A stretch of DNA of 64,000 bases from the NCBI GenBank assembly GCA_022842065.1, contig JALHQH010000035.1:60663-124662 (forward strand), in the 5' to 3' direction. Positions 58,815 to 64,000 of this stretch are shown one piece after another. Origin of the DNA: Caldilineaceae bacterium (lineage in GTDB: Bacteria > Chloroflexota > Anaerolineae > Caldilineales > Caldilineaceae). The translations under genes were made by a program, and so were the position numbers. The notes under the pieces are model-generated. The model was given only the letters and a program-made list of their open reading frames with translations. It was not told where the DNA came from and did not search any database. The first letter of the stretch is position 1. Every line of letters begins with the position of its first letter.

Positions 58815-59903
58815 ATGGAAATGGCGGAACTGAGCGGCACCACTCGCCATGCCCTCAAAGAAGCGGCGTTGAATCCGCGCTTCTACACCACCGATTTTGA
58901 AGCAATTGACGCCATGAAGTTTGATGATCTGCGTGACGAATTGGAGTGGATTCGCCGCGAATTTGAACACGATTATAACAGGCACCACTTTGTGCGTAAC
59001 GAAGAGTTCCTGGCTAATTTTGACGATATGCCGGTGCGCGATGTCTTTGTTGAATTTTTAGAGCGCAGTTGTACCGCCGAATTCAGTGGTTGTTTACTGT
59101 ACGCCGAAATGGTCAAGCACCTAAAAGATCCGACATTGCGTACCATCTTCCAACTGATGAGTCGCGATGAAGGCCGACACGCTGGTTTTCTCAATAAAAC
59201 CATGGGCGACCTTAACGTCTCGATTGATCTCTCAGTCTTGCAGACTCGCAAAAAGTATACCTTTTTTCAACCAAAGTTTATCTTTTATGCGACTTATCTC
59301 TCTGAGAAAATCGGCTATGCCCGCTATATTGTGATCTTTCGTCACCTACAGCAAAACCCAGAGGGCTTGATCCATCCCATCTTTAAGTGGTTTGAAGAGT
59401 GGTGTAACGACGAATATCGCCACGGTGAGTTTTTCGCAATCTTGATGCGGAGTAAGCCTGAATTATTGCAGGGCGGTAATCGTTTCTGGGTACGCTTTTT
59501 CCAATTAGCCGTCTACGCCACCATGTATCTCAACGATGCGCGCCGCACCGACTTCTATGGCGCGCTGGGGCTGGACTGGCGGGAATATGATCAAAAGGTG
59601 ATCAAGCTCTGCAACCAAATCACTACCCAAGTTTTCCCAGTGACCATGCCGGTCGATAATCCCAAATTCTGGGCATATTTGGATGCTTGTGTTGAATCCG
59701 ATCGCAAAGTGCAAGCTTTGGGCAGCCGCAAAGACCCGATTGCTTTGTTACAAACTGCTGCCGCGCGCGTAAAATTGGCCACTTGCCTGATCCGCGCTTT
59801 TCTATTAAAGCCTAAACTTACTACGGATGAGAGTCGCTGGCGCGGTCTTGAGGGTTTTCCCAATTATTCAGCGGCAAATACGATGACAAGCGCTGCTGAT
59901 TGA
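58815..59903 (+). CDS. acsF: Aerobic Mg-protoporphyrin IX monomethyl ester cyclase
   Basis: Di-iron oxygenase that forms ring E using O2. 362 residues from ATG 58815, which has a full AGGAGG 7 bases upstream. Iron-ligand motifs: ERSCTAEFSGCLLYAEM, SRDEGRHAGFLNK (DExRH) and CNDEYRHGEFF (second DExRH). The presence of both AcsF and BchE implies pigment synthesis at high and low oxygen. The iterons directly upstream suggest special control. Confidence 0.96.
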   Translation: MEMAELSGTTRHALKEAALNPRFYTTDFEAIDAMKFDDLRDELEWIRREFEHDYNRHHFVRNEEFLANFDDMPVRDVFVEFLERSCTAEFSGCLLYAEMVKHLKDPTLRTIFQLMSRDEGRHAGFLNKTMGDLNVSIDLSVLQTRKKYTFFQPKFIFYATYLSEKIGYARYIVIFRHLQQNPEGLIHPIFKWFEEWCNDEYRHGEFFAILMRSKPELLQGGNRFWVRFFQLAVYATMYLNDARRTDFYGALGLDWREYDQKVIKLCNQITTQVFPVTMPVDNPKFWAYLDACVESDRKVQALGSRKDPIALLQTAAARVKLATCLIRAFLLKPKLTTDESRWRGLEGFPNYSAANTMTSAAD

Positions 59904-60075
59904 ACGCTAGCTGCGACCGATCAAGCAATTGTCTGGTAAGTGTAAATCCCCCGAACCAATCTTAAATCTACCATTGTCTGGTAACGACGTTTGGCACTTT
60001 GGTCCGCTAAGGATTCTCCTTGTCGTGCGCAAACAACTCGCTGTCGGACAGCGCGGAAACTGAAGGACTAGCTCT
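59904..60075. other. acsF-bchH intergenic region
   Basis: 170 bases. TTGTCTGGTAA occurs twice (about 59,928 and 59,974) with an imperfect repeat between. No gene seen. bchH has AAGGACTAGCTCT before its start. Confidence 0.4.
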
Positions 60076-63000
60076 ATGCGCTTCCTCTTCGTTACAATGG
60101 ATGGCAATCACGATGCCGCGCTCTGCGAGGCCACCCGGATCTTACAACGCGAACATCAGATCGATCTGCAGCTATCGCTCTACAATGCGACTTCGTTGCG
60201 CAGTGATGATGATTGGCAACGTTTGGCCCAGGATGCCCAGCGCGCTGATCTTGTTTTTGGTTCGATGCTCTTTGGTGAAGAGCTCGTACGTCCCCTGCAA
60301 CGCATTTTAGTGGACTCGGCAAAACCGATCTGTATTATTACTAGCAATCCGGCCCTTGTCCACTGTACAAAGCTGGGCAAATTTGTCTTAAAGAAACCGG
60401 AGAAAGAAGAAGCTCCCGGTCTCCTCAAGCAGTGGATGAACAAATTTCGCCCCAAAAAGGGCCATGGTGAAAGTAAACGTCAACTCGCCATGCTGCGCAA
60501 TGTGGGCAAAGTCTTGCAACATATTCCTGGCAAGGCGCGCGATCTGCACACTTACATTGTGGTTCACGACTACTGGTTGCATGCCTCGGCAGAAAATATT
60601 TACCGCATGCTCTGCCTTTTGATTAACCGCTACATGCCCAGTTACAAAGATCGCTTACCGAATAAGGAGCCGATCCACTATCCGGACGCCGCGATCTATC
60701 ATCCCGATGCCCCACAGCCCTTTGCGGATCTGGGCAGCTATCAAAAATGGCGCAAACAAAAGGGGATGCCACTAAATGGTGATCGGCAGGGCAGTGTTGG
60801 CTTGTTGGCCCTGCGTACCGTTGTTCTGAGTGGCAATACAGCCCCGTTGGATGCGCTGATTCATGCCCTCGACGCTAAAGGCATTGAAGCGCGCGCTGCC
60901 TATTGTTCCGGGCTTGACTTCCGCCCCGCCCTCGACCAATTCTTTAGCGGCCCTGACACGGCCGCTATGCAAAAAGGTAATCATAGCGCACTGCTTACCC
61001 ATGATACTGCCGTCGATCTGTTGATTAACGGTGCCGGCTTCTCACTGGTCGGCGGTATGGCTGAAAGCCGCCCCGATGATGCGCGCGCTGCGCTCGAGAC
61101 CCTTGATGTCGGCTACCTGGGCATGATCCCGCTCTCTTTCCAGCGAGTAGAGGATTGGCAGAGCAACGATGTCGGGTTGACCCCTATGCAGATGGTGATG
61201 AATATTGCTGTGCCCGAGTTAGATGGCGCTGCTGAACCCTTTGTCTACGGTGGCCCGACCGCCGGCAGTGATAAATTTGTCGCGCTCAAACCGCAGATTA
61301 AGCTGGCGGCCGATCGGATCGCGCACCGCGTGGTCTTGCATCGCAAAAGCAACGCCGATAAGAAGGTGGCGGTTGTCCTCTTTAACTTCCCACCAAACCT
61401 GGGCAATGCGGGCACCGCGGCCTATCTAGATGTCTTTGCCAGTCTCCATCGTCTGTTGACGGAGTTAAAGGGGCAAGGCTATGCCGTTGATGTGCCCGCT
61501 GATGCCGAGGCTTTGCGCAAAGAAGTGGTGGAGGGCAATGCCTTTACCTATGGCACTGATGGCAATGTCGGTGCCCAACTCCCGCTGGATCAATATCGCC
61601 GCCTCTTCCCGGCCTACACCCAGATTGAGAAATTCTGGGGCTATGCGCCGGGCGAACTGCTCAACGATGGTAAACAGTTCCATATTTTGGGCAAACAGTA
61701 TGGCAATATTTTTGTGGGCATCCAGCCCAGCTTTGGTTATGAGCGTGATCCCATGCGCCTGCTCATGGCCAAGGATGCTGCCCCGCATCATGGTTTTGCC
61801 GCCTTCTATACCTGGCTCGAACATATCTTTGGTGCGAATGCCGTTGTCCACTTTGGCACCCATGGCGCTTTAGAATTTATGCCGGGTAAACAAGCCGGGA
61901 TGAGTGATATCTGCTGGCCAACGCGGCTGTTGGGGAGCTTGCCCAATTTTTACTACTACAGTGTTAACAATCCCAGCGAGGCAACGATTGCTAAGCGCCG
62001 CGGCGCTGCGACGACCGTCAGCTATCTGGTGCCGCCGTTGCAACAGGCCGGGCTCTATAAAGGGCTACGACTGCTGAAAGATAGTCTCGATAGCTATCGC
62101 CAACGCCCCACCCCTGCGCTCTTTGAAGATATTGTCACCCAAGCCGACCGCCTGGGCATTGCCCCGGAGGTGACCCCACCGACTGACCATAGCAACAATA
62201 TTGCGGCAGAAACCTATGTGGCCACAATCGCCCATGAACTGATCCAGATCGAGCACCGCATGATCCCGCTTGGCCTGCATGTGCTGGGTGAACCACCGGT
62301 GCGCGAACAGTTGATCGATACCATTGCATTGGTCGCCGCCTTTACACGACCCAAACATCCCACCCGCCGTGATGAAACCTTGGCCCCCTTACCCGAACTC
62401 ATCGCCCAGGGCTGTGGCTGGGATTTCCAGACCCTCCGACGCACGATCAAGAGCGATGCGACGGCACAACAACGCTGGGATCAGATCGACGCGATTAGCA
62501 GCGAAGCCATGCGGCTGTTGGTCGATGCCTATCACACCACCACGCCCTTTAATGCTGCTACGGTTGATCAATACCTGCACCAAGCTGCGCACATTCAACC
62601 TGGGCGCTTGACTGAACTCTGGAAATTCTTGAGCGGGCTGCTCGGGCGGATTGAGGACGAACAAGAGGTGAAGGGGCTGGTCCGTGCCCTCAACGGTGGT
62701 TATGTGCCCCCGTCCCCCGGCAACGATGTCATGCGTAATGATGCGGTCGTGCCCACCGGGCGCAACATTCATGCCCTGGATCCTTTCCGGGTACCCACGC
62801 CGGCAGCGCATGCCACCGGCGCGCACTTGATGACCGAACTGCTACAACGGCTAACACGCGAACAAGGTGCGCTGCCCGAAACGGTGGCAATGGTTCTCTG
62901 GGGCACCGATAACCTGAAGAGTGATTGTGAAGGTGTTGCCCAGGTGCTGGCTTTGGTCGGTGCCCGTGCCATTGAAGATGAGCTTGGTAAGATCAGCGAT

Positions 63001-63942
63001 GTCGAATTGATCTCTCTGCAAGAGTTAGGCCGGCCGCGCGTCGATGTGGTGGTGACCGTGAGCGGCATCTTCCGTGATCTCCTGCATCATCAACTCAATC
63101 TGCTCGATAAGGCAGTGCGGATGGCCGCCAGCGCAGATGAGCCACTCGAACGCAATTTTGTGCGCAAACATGCTCAGGCCCAGGCGACTGAATTGGGCAT
63201 TTCGATCCCAGAAGCGGCTACTCGTGTCTTCTCCAATGCGCCGGGCAGTTATGGTGCCAATGTGAATCATTTGGTCGAAAGTAGCAGTTGGACCGATGAA
63301 GCCGAGCTGAGTGAAGCGTTTCTGGTGCGCAAGTCATTTGCCTATAACACAAGTGGCGAATGGTGCGATTCACGGGTGATTATGGAGCGTGCCCTCTCGA
63401 CCGTCAGTGCCACCTTCCAAAACATTGATAGTTTTGAGGTTGGGATTAGTGATGTCGATCACTACTACGAATATCTGGGTGGTGTCACCAAGAGCGTAGA
63501 GCGGCTGCGCGGCGAACGCCCGCCCGTTTTGGTCGCCGATGCCATGTCACTTAATGGTCGCATCTCCTCGCTAGAGCAGATGGTCCGCCTGGAATCACGC
63601 GCCAAGATGCTCAACCCCAAGTGGTTTGAGGCGATGTTGGCGCACGGTTATGAGGGGGTGCGAGAGATCGAGACGCGGGTCGGTAATACCTATGGCTGGA
63701 GTGCCACCACTAATGCCGTCGAAGGTTGGGTTTATCAAGATGTGGCGGATACGTTCTTGCTCGACCCTGAAATGCGCGAGCGTATGAGCAAAGCCAACCC
63801 CCACGCCACGGCTGCGATTGCGCGTCGCCTGCTCGAAGCTGATGCGCGCGGTTTCTGGGACGCCAACGAAGAGACCATTGCCCAGTTGCGCGAGATCTAT
63901 GGCCAACTGGAAGATCAGATGGAAGGGGTCCAGGCCGCGTAG
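60076..63942 (+). CDS. bchH: Magnesium chelatase subunit H
   Basis: Large porphyrin-binding subunit that inserts Mg2+ into protoporphyrin IX, 1288 residues, the normal size. The N-terminal [24 protein letters not shown] and the CobN-like core ([69 protein letters not shown], seen around residues 550-620 in this form) are diagnostic; the C-terminal RSFAYNT...[11 protein letters not shown] region also fits. Only one H subunit is in the window, and no chlorosome-linked paralogue. Confidence 0.97.
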   Translation: [1288 protein letters not shown]

Positions 63943-63974
63943 TAGCTTTTAAGACTTACGCAGGTTTCCGCTCG

Positions 63975-64000
63975 TAGGGGCACGGCATGCCGTGCCCCTA
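63975..64000. repeat. Perfect 26-bp palindrome at the window edge
   Basis: TAGGGGCACGGCA followed by its exact reverse complement, 33 bases after the bchH stop codon. The word GTAGGGGCACGGCATGCCGT is a familiar type of multi-copy intergenic palindrome. The element may continue past the window. Confidence 0.8.

Noticed and set aside
1..64000. CRISPR arrays, tRNA or rRNA genes
   Set aside because: No regularly spaced direct repeats of CRISPR type and no cloverleaf-like or rRNA segments were noticed; the only tandem units are the two acsF iterons and short hairpin words.

Overview
The window reads as a chromosomal segment of a filamentous-type anoxygenic phototroph of the phylum Chloroflexota without chlorosomes. 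The main evidence is a roughly 33 kb photosynthesis island (about 30,900-63,940). It encodes a type II reaction centre whose L and M subunits are fused in one 628-residue polypeptide, a tetrahaem cytochrome, a light-harvesting alpha/beta pair, and nearly the whole bacteriochlorophyll a pathway. Fused pufLM is known from Roseiflexus and from some phototrophs assigned to Anaerolineae (Roseilinea-like). No chlorosome (csm), bchK, bchU or puhA gene is visible. The species cannot be fixed from the window.

Layout. 1-11,420: accessory genes, mostly on the minus strand (OppF-type ATPase at the edge, TPR lipoprotein, GyrI-like protein, hydrolases, TauE-like and EamA-like transporters, small conserved proteins, an AAA/PD-(D/E)XK protein). 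11,460-16,430: plus-strand metabolic genes (SDR, two VOC proteins, Gfo/Idh/MocA dehydrogenase, sulfotransferase overlapping a CoaD-like adenylyltransferase). 16,517-20,330: minus-strand sugar ABC transporter of LplB/LplC type with a lipoprotein binding protein and no ATPase. 20,808-23,290: ilvD with an upstream tetR and a clear TetR-type operator. 23,414-24,290: orphan HigA antitoxin with a decayed toxin, plus debris. 24,289-26,472: a six-hairpin glycosidase-like protein. 26,607-30,670: an ArsR regulator heading an array of START-like (SRPBCC) genes, one of them interrupted by two stop codons, plus a VOC gene.

Photosynthesis island. crtB (minus strand) is divergent from pufB-pufA-pufLM-pufC. 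Downstream on the plus strand come bchG, bchP, puhE, an alpha/beta hydrolase, bchF, bchC, bchX, a small membrane ORF, bchY, bchZ, a PucC-type transporter, a lipoprotein, another small membrane ORF, bchI, bchJ and bchE. After one antisense gene of unknown function the cluster resumes with bchN, bchB, bchL, bchM, a small membrane protein, acsF and bchH. Together these enzymes would carry protoporphyrin IX to bacteriochlorophyll a: Mg insertion (BchH/I, with BchD not in the window), methylation (BchM), ring E closure by both an anaerobic (BchE) and an O2-dependent (AcsF) enzyme, ring D reduction (BchNBL), ring B reduction (BchXYZ), C3 hydration and oxidation (BchF, BchC), and esterification and tail reduction (BchG, BchP). 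The products are used by the fused reaction centre and the LH pair, with PucC and PuhE as assembly factors.

Most unusual signals: (1) in the fused PufLM the residue equivalent to M His182 is Leu and that equivalent to M Tyr210 is Leu, predicting a 3 BChl : 3 BPhe reaction centre; (2) an inverted motif TTTGAAAAC / GTTTTCAAA recurs upstream of several island genes, twice with identical 38-nt spacing; (3) two tandem 40-bp iterons lie upstream of acsF and share an 11-bp word with the region before bchN; (4) a near-consensus promoter overlaps repeated GTAGT words upstream of puf; (5) interleaved complementary segments between bchX and a small ORF could form a pseudoknot or switch; (6) three unannotated small membrane proteins are embedded in the island. 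The non-photosynthetic half carries several GC-rich palindromic intergenic repeats and long perfect hairpins.
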